Shown one piece after another: positions 48,198 to 59,879 of a stretch of DNA of 64,000 nt; the stretch's first letter is position 1; the number at the start of each line of letters is the position of its first letter. The stretch is from NCBI GenBank assembly GCA_963920665.1, contig OY987270.1:20672019-20736018 (forward strand). The letters run 5' to 3'. The position numbers were made by a program, and so were the translations under genes. The notes beneath the pieces were generated by a model. That model had not been told where the DNA came from. It worked only from the letters and a program-made list of their open reading frames with translations, and did not search any database. Origin of the DNA: Straminergon stramineum (Eukaryota > Streptophyta > Bryopsida > Hypnales > Calliergonaceae).

Positions 48198-48659
48198 TTG
48201 AACTACAAATATGACATATTTTTGAAAATCAATAATCCTTACTACCTTCATATTTTAATATTAGAAAAAATCTGAAAGAAATTGAACCCCTCAATGATTT
48301 TGACTACATTTTCACAAAAAAACACTCCCAAACTCCCATTTGTAGTACAAGTACCAAATTTTTTTTTAAAATAAAAAATTGGACATATGTAACTATTTCC
48401 TCCTATTTCTTTTCTACCCTTTGCTTCCCCTCCGACTATCTCCTATGTCTATTCCCTCCTATCCTACTTGCTCCCCTTCTATTCTATCCTAGATCCACCC
48501 TTATCTATTCTAATCTACTTTCATGCTATTTTTCCCTCTTTTGGTGGCAACTTCTATTCTACCCTAGCCCTTAGACTTCCTAAACCCCAAGTGTTGGACT
48601 TCCCGAAATCCCGAAAATCAAATTCCCTAACCCTTGCCATAGGTTCTCAGTCTTGGTTG

Positions 48660-48788
48660 GTTGCGCTTCCAGTACCCGCCTGTGAGTTCCTAGTCTGAAC
48701 TAGTTGGGCTTTTAGTACTCGTATGTGGGCTCCCAGTTCAAGCTAGTTGGGCTTCTAGTACTTACTTGTAGGCTCCCAGTCCTGGCTG
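48660..48788 (+). repeat. Minisatellite, three 43-bp units
   Basis: Units start at 48660, 48703 and 48746 with GTTGGGCTTCTAGTACT-like sequence, followed by GGCTCCCAGT. Confidence 0.85.
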
Positions 48789-50383
48789 AGCTAGGGCCTA
48801 TTGGTGCTAGAGGATTGCTAATGATGGTCGAGGTTTGTGAGCGCCAATTTACCTACCCTTGGTAAATTGCGAACACAACTAGGTTTTGGATTTTGGCTAA
48901 GTGAATCCTACTATTGGGTGTCTAAGCATGGTCCATTGTGCCTTCCAAGCAATGAGTCTTTTTACTAATTGCCTAAGGTGACCCTAAACATGCAAGAATC
49001 TCTTAATCTACATCTAGTGTCTTTGGCCAACTGGATGGATGGACCGCTATATATTTTGGATGGAACTTATGTCATAGATGAACTAACCTAATAAACCTCT
49101 AGGTCATTTCTTTCCATTTTTAAAAACCTAAAACTCGACCCTATCCAACTTTCCTAGCCAAAGTTATGAGCGGATGAAGTTTGATTGCTACTCGGTTCCT
49201 CAAACTTCATCTATCGATTAAGCCTAGTTCCCTAATTCAAAAGGATTCAAAATTTCTAGGGATGGGTCAAAAGACTTGTTCCTACCTAGATCTGGAGTTT
49301 AGTCCTAATTGGAGACTCCCACGGATTTCTCATCCAAACCTTGCTTAAACTTCATCTGCTAATTTCTCCCAACTTATGATTTGGAATTATGTTTTTTCTT
49401 TGACCCTGGGCCCTAATTGATAGCCTCTTTTTAATCTCCTCAATTCGCTATCAAATCTTATGTCTCCCTATTTTTTCATCCAAATTGAGCCCTAACCTTC
49501 ATCCGGTGATAACTTTCTCCTTTTTGCTCCAATTTGGACGTGCCTTAGGTTTTCGGAAAGCTACTGACCCCCTCTATAGGTTTCTACCATAAGAAATGAC
49601 CTGAAATTTGGCCCTAAGAGTTTGATTTACGGTTGGGCCTTGGCCGGAGTTACTAATCACTAATTAGGGGCATTAGAAGAGTTAGAAAGGGGTTGTCTCA
49701 TACCTTGGAACTCGAATCATTGATTGCGCTTGCCGGAAGCTCTCCCTCCTCTACCATGAACTCCCATGCTAAGATACAACGAACCACCATTCTAACCATA
49801 AAATAGTGTAATATAAGGGTGGATTTGTGGGCTTTGTCCTATTTTTTTCTCTCCCTCTTCTTTTCTTTCCACACTATCCTTCTTATGTCCTACGGTAGCC
49901 CAACTACCCTCGGTTCTACCTATGAGGCCAACGAAAGACGCGACATGGCATCTTCCAAGGTTGAACTACCCCTTATGTGCTAAATCTTACATTTAATCTC
50001 GTGTAAATCACTTAATTTTAATCTAACGGCCCTAATGAGACTTGGAGATTCTCCTCCTATCTTCTCTCTTCTCCAATTCTTCCTCCAAATAGTCCCTCCT
50101 TCTTGTCACCCCACCATTCCTCCTATTTCTTGGTATATTTTGTGGAGACAGGGAGTTGGCTTTCCCGTTCCAAGGTCGATTGTGGGTGAGTGTAAATTTT
50201 GGCGGTCCTCTTCTTCTACCCTTGGTCCCTCCCTTCTCTCCTCGACCTTTTTTTTGTTTCTTCTTCTTCCTTACGTTAGACTAGTTATTGGTTCCCCTTC
50301 TTCAACTGGACCCCTTCCCTTGCAATTGAAAAATCCAATCCTTGAGATTGAAGCCCCACCCCGTATGTGAATCCACTTGGCAA

Positions 50384-50645
50384 CTTGAGAGGACCTGATC
50401 CAACAACTAAGATACCCTACCTCGTGATCAGAGGCCTACCCCATGAGTAAACCCACCCTACCCCGGCGACTAAGAAACCCCACCCTATGATTGGAAGCCT
50501 ATCCGGCAATTGAGAACCCATCCTAGTGACTAGAGAACCCGACTGGGTAGCTTGAGAGGACCTCAACTCAACAACTGAGAACCCAATCTCGTGACTGGCC
50601 CTTCTCTAGTGACTAGCCCTTCCCTAGTGACTAATCCTCCAACCC
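50384..50645 (+). repeat. Degenerate minisatellite
   Basis: Repeated motifs CTTGAGAGGACCT (twice), ACAACTGAGAACCC-like and CTAGTGACTAG-like in short succession. Confidence 0.6.
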
Positions 50646-50853
50646 CTAGTGATTGGGGGTGTTGGTCCCAATTTTTTTTTTTTTAAATTTCCTTTGTTTA
50701 TTCTTAATTCTATACTAAATCTTGTGGACTTTTGAAGGAGGGGAGAGAGTGGCATTTAGAGGCGAGTAGTGTAGCTAACCACGAGGACCAAATGTGCCAT
50801 TGTCTTTGTGAAATTATCGACCCTACTTTCTAATATTCTTTTGGGGGCTAAAG

Positions 50854-51872
50854 TGTCGTGCCCCTTAGTGACACTTACCACTTTAAGTTCACCTTCTAGT
50901 GCTTTCTCAAACACTTAACTCTTTAGTAATACCAAAGGTCACATTTTCTTTACACTATACATGCCATGCATCCACAATGTTAGGTTCCCATTCAAGTCAC
51001 GGGGTTCCTCATTCCTTCATGACTTCCAACACTTTCCTTCCAACACTTAACTCCTACAAGACACTGAATATGTCATTTGATGACATGGGATGGAACTTCC
51101 ATTGATGTTTAAGCATTGGGTAGAGATACTACTCCCCACCAGTGCTAACCATCTAAGAATGAAACCCAACTTTCTACTTGGTCCAACCCAACTCATCTTA
51201 GGACTTACTAAACGGGACTCACACCATAGCTTAGTGTAGAACGGGACACCACCTAACTAATATCAAGGAGTGCACAAGCATTCTATGGCAATACACAAGT
51301 GGTGGTGAGGCTCTAATACTAACCTCACCACCCGGGCCACTTAAGCTCACCATAGCACCATCTGGAAGTGAGGAGGGAGACCACCTCCCCTCATAATACT
51401 CTCTACAGAATTTGGCCCCCCCCCCCTATACTAAAGGTCATCGAGAACCCTCAAGATGCTCCCCATCTTGGAAGACCATTCCATTCCAAGTGGTTTGCCC
51501 AAAATCAAACCCCCAAAGACTCCCAATCTTCCCATCAGGATAACTTTTAATTCAAAGCTCCAAATCTCAAATACTAGCCAATTTTCGTCATCTACATTTT
51601 CCGTAGATCAATGTAGACTATTCAATTTCTCCAATACAACAAATATTGAAGAAATTATGGCCCTCCAAAGGTACAAATCCCATGGGCGGTGTACTTCTCT
51701 AGAACTCCACCTCTTTGGATGCCCATAAGTTTTAGCTCATAGCTCATTTCTTCATGATCCTTAGCATTCTAGAAAGCTCATCCTCTTAGCTTTCCAATGA
51801 TATGTGTCATGCCCTATTTGGATCAAATAATTCCTTTCAAACCTTGTTTCTCACGTCTCCATGCCTCGGGAC
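50854..51872 (+). mobile_element. LTR fragment, 5' part
   Basis: It starts TGTCGTGCCCCTTAGTGACA and follows the solo LTR at 58571-59874 in order for about 1 kb, up to the ATGCCTCGGGAC block, where homology stops. The 3' part is missing. Confidence 0.75.
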
Positions 51873-52077
51873 CCAAACCTGCAAGATTCCCCGACAATTA
51901 ATGGAATTTGAAGTCCATGGAGGAGTTGACCAAAGGAGCGGGAGCATACGGAAGAGAAATGGGGCCCATGCTAGGTCTTTTTTCACTCCCCCCCACCTAC
52001 TTAAGAGCCTAGACTAGTTACTTTTGCTAGAAAAGTCAAACTCTAGAAGTTGGGATTTTTCTTGGTTTTGGCGTTAA

Positions 52078-53001
52078 CCCCTAAAGGACCGACTTGCATT
52101 TTTTGGTTGTATAGCAATTTTGGGCAAGTACGTGTGGATGGAGATTTCCATATTTTTGACCCAAATTTTAAGAGAAGGTGGGGACGAGGAATATCTTTCA
52201 GATGCACTAAATCTCATGACATTTGGAAATACGAGTCAAAAGTTATGGCCTAATATATTATTTTTTTTTGTAAATGGGCAGTCTGGGCAAATTTTTTTAA
52301 AATCACTTTTTTCAAAATTTGAAATTTGAAATTGGTTTTTTGGAGTTATATATACTTGGAAAGCTTTGAATCATTCCATTTTGATCAAGGAGTCAAAAGT
52401 TATGAGGATTTTTTGTTTGCGGGTAGTTATGAATTCTCTACTCTAAAATAAACTTCAAAGTCCCTTATCTTATTGAATTTTCAATATTTTTGGAAAAAAA
52501 TAAAATCATGTGATATAGATTGATTATTATAACATTGCAACCATTGGGATTGGCATTTTTCAATTCCATAACTAAATTTTTAACAATTTAGTATTTTGAA
52601 TCATTCTCTACTACTATCTACTTACTATTTTTTTCCTATATGTTGTACAATTCCAAATGATTTGAAATTTTTCAAGAATGTGGCCAACTTGTCTAGGAAG
52701 AAGAATGCAAAGAAGCACCACCATTTTGGACATTTTTTCATAGAAAAGTGAGCTTCTGAAGTGCAGCTGCCTTGTTTTTTGCAATGCCCAAAAAATGATT
52801 TTAGTGAATTTGAATGCTTACATCTTGCAATCCATGCGGTGGAAATTTTTGAAATTCTTACCACATGCTTTCAAGTCAGTATAATACAAGATTCTACGGT
52901 TAAATATGTCAAAAAAGTTTTTTTCAAAAATTTGGCACTTATACTAAAAATGGCAGTTTTGAAGCTTTTTTAGTGAAAACATAGTTGTACAATTTTAGGG
53001 G
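52078..53001 (-). mobile_element. Non-autonomous inverted-repeat element (924 bp)
   Basis: It starts CCCCTAAAGGACC and ends TTTTAGGGG, with TTAA on both sides. Read in reverse, its interior matches the copy at 18301 (for example CTTGTATTATACTGACTTG against CTTGTACTTTATTTGTCTC), and its length is nearly equal (924 against 922 bp). No coding frame. Confidence 0.78.
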
Positions 53002-53870
53002 TTAAATTGATGCTAGGTTCCGTTGAGATTTTGAGGATAGAAAAGGCGAGATTCTAGACTAAAAATGGACTTCTAAAGCCAATGGCTCAATCCATTTGTG
53101 ATTCAGAGTTAATCTCCAAAAATTAATTTAGCGGGTCAATATAGGATGAAAACCTTGTGGATGAAGATGAAAAATCCGAAAAGATAAGGTTAATTTAGAT
53201 GAACAAGAGGAGGTGGGTGCCTAGGAAAGAGTATGAGGGGGCACCCCTATTCCTCTTTCACCACCCGCATCTTTGAGTATTTGGGTCTGTTGGGTCCAAT
53301 TTATGTTGGAATTGTGGCGTTTTAGCCACAACCTTGCAATAGTGTTTTTTGGGCACTTTTGTCTACTGTTGTTTGTTTTCAAGCTTGTGAGGTCTTCGTG
53401 GGTCCCTTGCACCCTGAGTTTGTATAATACTAACTCTTCCAAGCCTTTGAAGCTTGGAGGCTTATTTTTACTGTGTTACTATAAGTTGTGTTGCACTAAT
53501 CTTTAAGGAATTTCTTGGTCCCCCTCCTTGTCTTGCCATTGTATTAACTCTAGAGTAACCCCCCGTATGTCTAGTGATGCCACTTTGGAGAGTCTTTAGT
53601 TCAAGTCCATCATTGTCCTAATCCCGTGTAGCTAACCGTTGGGTGTCGAGAGTCTTTTTTGTCCTCCAATAGTAACGTGGTAGTCCCTAGAGCGAGGTAA
53701 TAGAGTGTGAGAGGTGGTGGGTCCCATCGTGATGGTGAAGCTTTGAACCTCCTTAGGATCAAAGTCTTAGTTAGATATTAAAACTACTCCACAAGAGGAC
53801 CTTGAACCCTTGTGGTTGTTTCCAGACAAACTTTAGTTCCTAAAACACATTAGGAACGAAGCAAAATTTA
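53002..53870. other. Stretch without a recognised gene
   Basis: Moderately GC-richer DNA next to an LTR fragment. The open frames near 53221-53506 are short and on both strands. It could be retroelement-derived, but no pol or gag motif is visible. Confidence 0.45.
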
Positions 53871-53999
53871 TGTCACGAACCTCATCAAGAGACGTACCCA
53901 TGCTACCTTGGTGAACAAGGGAGACGTTAGGGGTGATTCCCCAAGCCTTGCAAGAGATGGAGTGAGTGGGAGTAGGAGTCCCGAACGACTAGAGCGCTA
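53871..53999 (-). mobile_element. LTR fragment, 3' end, inverted
   Basis: TGTCACGAACCTCATCAAGA and the following 110 bp match the reverse complement of the last part of the solo LTR at 58571-59874, including TCCCCAAGCCTTGCAAG. Confidence 0.75.
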
Positions 54000-54275
54000 A
54001 ATCTAGAAAACCAACTTCAAATTTTTATTTTAAAAAAAAATGATTTTTAAAGAATTTTTTTTGCTGCTCAGGCCGCTCACTAAGCAATGAAAACAACATA
54101 TCATACAATAAATTTTTAACCATGTATTCAAAAGTTATGAAAATTGTTGGGCCTCAAAGCTACTCCTTGGGCAATTGTTGTGTGATAATTTCAAACAAAG
54201 AAAATAAAATTCCATTTGTAGTGAGCTACGCCAAATCGCTATGTTGCCAAAAAATGTTGTTGGATCCTTTAGGGG
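54000..54275. mobile_element. Partial inverted-repeat element, one end only
   Basis: It ends GGATCCTTTAGGGG followed by TTAA, the right-hand terminus of the CCCCTAAAGGATCC family. The left end is not found; it abuts the LTR fragment. The interior has the AAAAGTTATGA phrase common in this family. Confidence 0.5.
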
Positions 54276-54790
54276 TTAAGATGTAATAAAATGCAACAAA
54301 TAACAAGAAGAAGTAAGAACTAAGATGCAATAAGAAGTAATAAGAAATACAATGAAGATGCAATAAATAACAAGAAAAAAAAAATTAAGATGCAACAAGA
54401 AACAAGAAAAAACACAATTAAAGATGCAATAAGATGCAACCAATAACAAGAAAAAATAAAATTTAAAGGCAACAAAAAACACAAGTTAAAATGCATTAAA
54501 AAGAAATTAAAATGAAGAACTAAAAAGCAACAAGAGACAAGAACCAGCTAAGGCAAAATTAAGCCATAACAAGAAGAAACTAGAAGCTAAGAGCAAAAAC
54601 TAAGAAGTAATAAGAGGCAAAATCTAAAAAGCAACAATTAAGAGGTAACAAAAAAAAAGTAGAAGCAAGAATCAAGAACTAAGAAGCAACAAAAAGAACT
54701 AATAAGCAAGAAGAAACTAGAGTTAGAAAACAACAAGAAGCAGAATCTAAGAAGCAACAAAAATCAAAGGAGAAAAAAAAAAATGGCATC
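54276..54790. repeat. Purine-rich degenerate repeat
   Basis: Irregular repeats of AAGATGCAATAAGAA and AACAAGAAG-type units for about 500 bp, nearly free of pyrimidine runs on this strand. Confidence 0.7.
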
Positions 54791-55392
54791 TAGGGTTTTA
54801 AAATTCTAAATCAATGGTAGCTACATAAAAGTGGCGGCTAGGGTTTTAAAATCCTAGTTAAGTGACTTGCCCTAGTTATGCACATGAATTGCTTTAGTCA
54901 AATGACTTGACATAGTCATGCAACTCACTAAATATGACTATACTAAACAACTAAGCTATTTTAACAATAAAATTTGGTATACAATAGATGTAATGATGTA
55001 TGTTGCAATACAACTCTACAAAAATGTTTAAAGAAAGTTGCAAGGCCTTAAGCACCTATAGTTATGGCATAAAAAAGACAATTAAGCAAATGCCCTACAT
55101 CAATCAAAGTATCTATGTCCATGTACTAAGTATATAAGAGAAAAATATTTGATGTAGGCATTATTTAAAAGCATCTTTGAGGTAGAAAAATGGATTATGT
55201 TTTTATAGTCTATATCCTTGAAAGAACATTAAAAAAAATATCTTTTAATTGCAATATAAGCATGTGCATTATGGTAAGTCTCAATCTTCATACAAATAAT
55301 TTTATAATTTCTAAACAACCCTATAGAGATCTTCTATAAATATGGCTTAAATGATATTGTAGAAAACCTTTCTAAGAAAAAGACAAACTTCA

Positions 55393-55423
<31 letters not shown>

Positions 55424-58400
55424 TGTTTTTATCTATATCCTGTAGATAAAACAAACACAAACTATAAAGGTTACAGGTTTTAGATAGTTTTGGCCAATCT
55501 AGGCCAAAACTCTAAACCTCCAAATCTGAGTTGAGAAATTTAAAAATTTGTTGGCTTAAGTTGTAGAGCATTGCATGCTTATTCTAGAATAGTAAAGATC
55601 TTCATAGTGGAATATTTTTAGCAAAAAATATAGATGGATGAAGGTTTGTCTCTAATTCATCTTTTAAGATTTCATCTGACATTTTCTTTTAGCCTATACG
55701 TTTAAATTCATTTTTATTTTCAAAATTGTCAATAAATTTCAAATTTCTTTTTTGACTTGAATTGGATGAACTTTGGTATTTTTTTATCCAAAACTAACGC
55801 TACAAATTATCCAATTTCATTGTACTCTATCTTCTATAATTTTAATCTATTTTTTATAGTGTGATAATGTGATATCTTATTAGAATCTTCTACAAATTAA
55901 CTAAGTGATCTTGAATTCAAAGTGGAATTTAATAAATTCTTAGAGGTTTGACCTAAACCTCTAATTTATAGCACAACTATAGTTTCTACAAAAAGAGAAA
56001 AAATGAAATGCCAAATTTAAAGACATGCTATGAAATCTATTTTTAGTTTCCACCACCTCCCCATTCTCCAACATGTATATTGTACTTGTATTATGAGGTT
56101 TGCTATAATCCATTTTTGTTGCATTTTTTGTGTTTTTGTATACAATTTAAATAACAACTTTTACAACAAGGGGTATTTAAATTAGATATATGATCTAAAA
56201 GTCATATTCATTATATTGAGACTTTTTGTAGATTTTGAGATAAAATGCTAATTATTGCAAAATTCATTTAAAAAAATTGTAATTGGAACCAAAAATAAAT
56301 TTTGCTCAAATAGTGATCTTATAATGAAATTCTAAAAATTAGTGTTGTTACTTATGTATACAAAAATACTAGTAAAGAGAGAAAGTGGTTTATCTTTGAC
56401 TCAAGGATAAAAATGAGATTGCGAAAAGGCTCAATATAACAAATATGACCTTTCTAATTCTTTTTTCTAATTCTAATTCTTTTTTTTCAATCTCTTTCTT
56501 TCTACTTCCCTCTTTTGACTTTCCCCAAATTATTTTTAATATTTTTTGTTTTTTTCAATCATTTTTTAGGATAGTTTAGAATTGCAATCTTTGACTTCTA
56601 CTATTACTAATTGATTTCTAATTATTCTAAGGATCAAACAATTGTAATGACATCAACCTCATAAGTGCTAACTAAATATGTACTAAAGACTTTAAAACTT
56701 CATTTAATCAACTATGTGTATTATAATCAACAACCTTTGTTTAATACGCAGTCAAATCCCTGTAAGGGTTTCAAATTAGTCTCCTAACCATGTCCAAAGC
56801 TTCGAATAGCAACTCAGAACCTATGCTTCTTCTTTAAATACTTAAAGACTCTCAATACAAATTGCACTCCTCACTTACTCTTGCTCCATGGCCACTCGGG
56901 TATGCATTTTTTCCGCACTTTTTTTTTTCTCCTTGGATTAGATCTTTTTTTAGTTTCAAGCATTTTTTCTAAATTCCACAACTTTCAATCTATATCACTA
57001 GTTTAAATGCATTAGGTTTCGCTTTGTATTAGCCATCACAATCAATTAGCATAATTAGTCAACTCCATGGTGTGAGTGTTTTAAACTCTATCCTCTGAGT
57101 TAAAATATGCACATAGGTTCTAACAGTTTGTTAAATCTATTACTTTAGGGTGTTTTCAATCAAAATTCAATTCGCGCCTTTCAAACAATGGACACTTTTT
57201 TTTAATATTCTAATTGAATTCAAATCATGTAAATCCAAAAACTATTGAACTATGGTTACTAAATCAAATACCTAATGAGAAGATGAATTCAAACTAAAAT
57301 CAATCTAACCTAACTGGTAGAATATAATTTGCCCTTTCAAGAATGACAAAGCAAGTTAAATTCTGACTTCCTTAGTAAAAGAAATGAATGGATGAAATAT
57401 TAACTCCTAAACTACCTCACAAATGTTATTCATCCATGAATTAAAGATAGTAAAATTAATCTAAATAAATCTAAATTTTAGGGTTGAGTTATTAATTATG
57501 TTAATTATCTAATTCTAAAGCTAAACCTAATTTTGACCAATTAATCAAAGAACTTCATCCAAATAAGGACCAATCTTCATCCAACCTTTTCTCACTTAAA
57601 ATTAAAGTAATTTTTTAATGAGAATAATTTTTGGAATCTTTAAGAGATTCCTTAATTGATTCCTATTTTAAATAATTCCTTAGAGATTCTTTAAAGATTT
57701 TTTTTAATTATCTTCTAATCTAACTTAAATCAAACTTCTATTCTAAATTATTATTTTTTGGGCTTTTATGTTTTTAAGATTAAATTTTAGAAATTCCCTT
57801 TCTAATAAGGCAAAACACTAAAAAACCAGATTCCTAATGAAAAAGTTATTAATGGATGAAATTTGTTTTTAAAAAGTCTAATGAATTAAATTTCATTCAT
57901 TAATTACTTTTTATCTAAGCAAACAATTATAATTCTTAATGAATCTAAATTTCTAAATTCTCCCAAGATTTTAAGGTTCCTTTGTTTGGTTCCTTTGGAT
58001 GAAAATATCAATTTTTCATCCAAATTTCAAATAAAGTTTATCTAATTGTAATTGATTAAATTTTGGATTATTTTCTAAATTAAAATCTAATTGGAATTTT
58101 TAAATGTTATACTTCTTTTCTAATTTTCCTAAAGTTTTGTACGGTTTATTCTATCAAGTGGAATTTTAATCAATTAGAAATTTAAAAAACAAAATATGAA
58201 GAATTTTAACATGCCTTTCCCATAAAAGAGGCGATTGTACTGTCTTCGAGGATCACAAGATGAATAGTTTTGTAGTAACCTGCTCCTTCTTCTTCCATTT
58301 TTGCTAATCCATCACGCAATTTGAAATTAATCCTTGTTTGTTGTTGTATTTTTATTTCAATTTTGCTATTCCTACTAATAGTTATGGGATTTTATTAATT

Positions 58401-58570
58401 TTAGTTGTATTAAAGAATTTTTTTTAATTAATTAGAAATTATTTGAATACCTCCAAATCTTTTAAATCTTCTAAATCAAATCAAATCTAATAAATTCTAA
58501 TTATCTTGTAATTTTTCTAATCATCCAAAAGATATTAGTTGGCGTTTTGTTTTATCTATTTGTCTTATTA
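54791..58570. other. Long AT-rich region without a gene
   Basis: A direct repeat of CTAGGGTTTTAAAAT lies at about 54795 and 54840, and an (AT)14 microsatellite at 55393-55420. No coding frame of note. Confidence 0.6.
55393..55420. repeat. Microsatellite (AT)14
   Basis: Uninterrupted AT dinucleotides. Confidence 0.95.
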
Positions 58571-59874
58571 TGTCACGCCCTTTAGTGACACTTACCACCT
58601 TAAGCTCACTTTTCAAGCACTTCACTTTAGTGCCACTAAGGTTTACGCTCTCCTAACACTGCACATGCCACGCACCCACAATGTTAGGTTCCAACTCGAG
58701 TCATAGGGTTCCCCATTCCTCTGTGACTCTCAATCCTTTCCTTTCAACACTTAACTCCCACAAGTCACCGGGTATGTCATTTGATGACATGGGGCGGAAC
58801 TTCCATTGATGTCCAAGCACTCGGTAAGGCACTACTCCCACCGGTATTAACCGCCCTTGATTGGGACCCAACTCCCCACTAGGCCCAACCCAACTCATTT
58901 CGGGACTCACTAATCAGGATTCACCAAACGGGACTCACACCATGGCCTAGTCACCTAGTGTGGAGTGGGACACCACCCAATCGGTATCAAGGAGTGCACA
59001 AGCATTCCACGGTAACATACAAGTGGTGGTGAGGCTCCAACACTACCTCACCACCCGGACCACTTAGGCTTACCATGGCACCATCCGGGAGGGAGGAGGG
59101 AGACCACCCCTCTTCATAGTACTCTCTGCGGGATTCAGAAGCCCCCCCCCCCCATACTAGAGGTCATCGGGAACCCCCAAGATGCACCCCATCTTGGAAG
59201 ACCACCCATTTCCAAGTGGTATCCCCAAACCGGACCCCTAAAAGACTCCCGATCTTCCCATTGAGATAACTTTTAGCTCCAAGCTTCAAATCCCAAGTGC
59301 GAGCCCATTTTCGTAATCTACATTTTCCTTAAATCACCGTTCACTATTCATTTTCCCCAATACGACAAATATTGAGGAAGTTATGGCCCTCCAAAGGTAC
59401 GAGTCTCCCGGGAGGTGTAATTCTCTAAGACTCCACCCTCTTTGGATGCCCATAACTTTTATCTCACAGCTCATCTCTTCATGAGCCTTATTATTCTAGA
59501 AAGCTTGTCTCCTTAGCTTTCCAATGATATGCGGCATGCCCTATTTGGCTCCAAGGAACCCTCCCAAACCTTGTTTCCCACGTCCCTATGCCTCGGGACG
59601 CGGTCGGGATGCTGGCAACTTTGAGGAGCCATATCTTTTGACTCTCAACTCGGATTCTCGCGTTCTTTGGACCCATGGACGCGTCTTCTCACAAGCTTTC
59701 CAAGCATGTGCGACACGCCCCCAAATTCGTTCGGATCAAAGCGCTACATCGCTCTGATCGCTCGGGACCCCTAGTCCCCCTCACCTCATTTCTTGCAAGA
59801 CTTGGGGAGTCACCTCCAACGTCCCCCTTGCTCACCAAGGTGGCCGGGCACACCTCTTGATGAAGGTCGTGACA
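58571..59874 (+). mobile_element. Solo LTR (1,304 bp) with perfect 5-bp target duplication
   Basis: It begins TGTCACG and ends CGTGACA, the TG...CA borders with a 7-bp terminal inverted repeat, and TATTA lies directly on both sides (58566-58570 and 59875-59879). No internal region or second LTR is next to it, so it is a solo LTR left by recombination of a full retrotransposon. Short frames inside are not genes. Two fragments of the same LTR lie at 50854-51872 and 53871-53999. Confidence 0.9.
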
Positions 59875-59879
59875 TATTA

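Larger units (their letters stand above)
48198..50853. other. Repeat-rich region without a gene
   Basis: Pyrimidine-rich in places (48400-48640, 50040-50300). It holds a 43-bp tandem repeat and a degenerate minisatellite, listed separately. A frame of 111 codons at 50035-50370 is Ser/Pro/Leu-rich and unconvincing. Confidence 0.5.

Noticed and set aside
50384..50645. CRISPR-like array
   Set aside because: The repeats are degenerate and irregular, with no uniform spacers. The host is a plant.
52078..54275. One 2.2-kb element between the outermost CCCCTAAAGG and CCTTTAGGGG ends
   Set aside because: An internal end at 52998-53001 gives a length and content match to the 922-bp copy, so the right-hand end belongs to another, partial element.
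56888..56900. ATGGCCACTCGG followed by GTATG, after a TTTAAATA stretch, as a possible orphan first exon
   Set aside because: Only four codons, and no downstream exon could be found.
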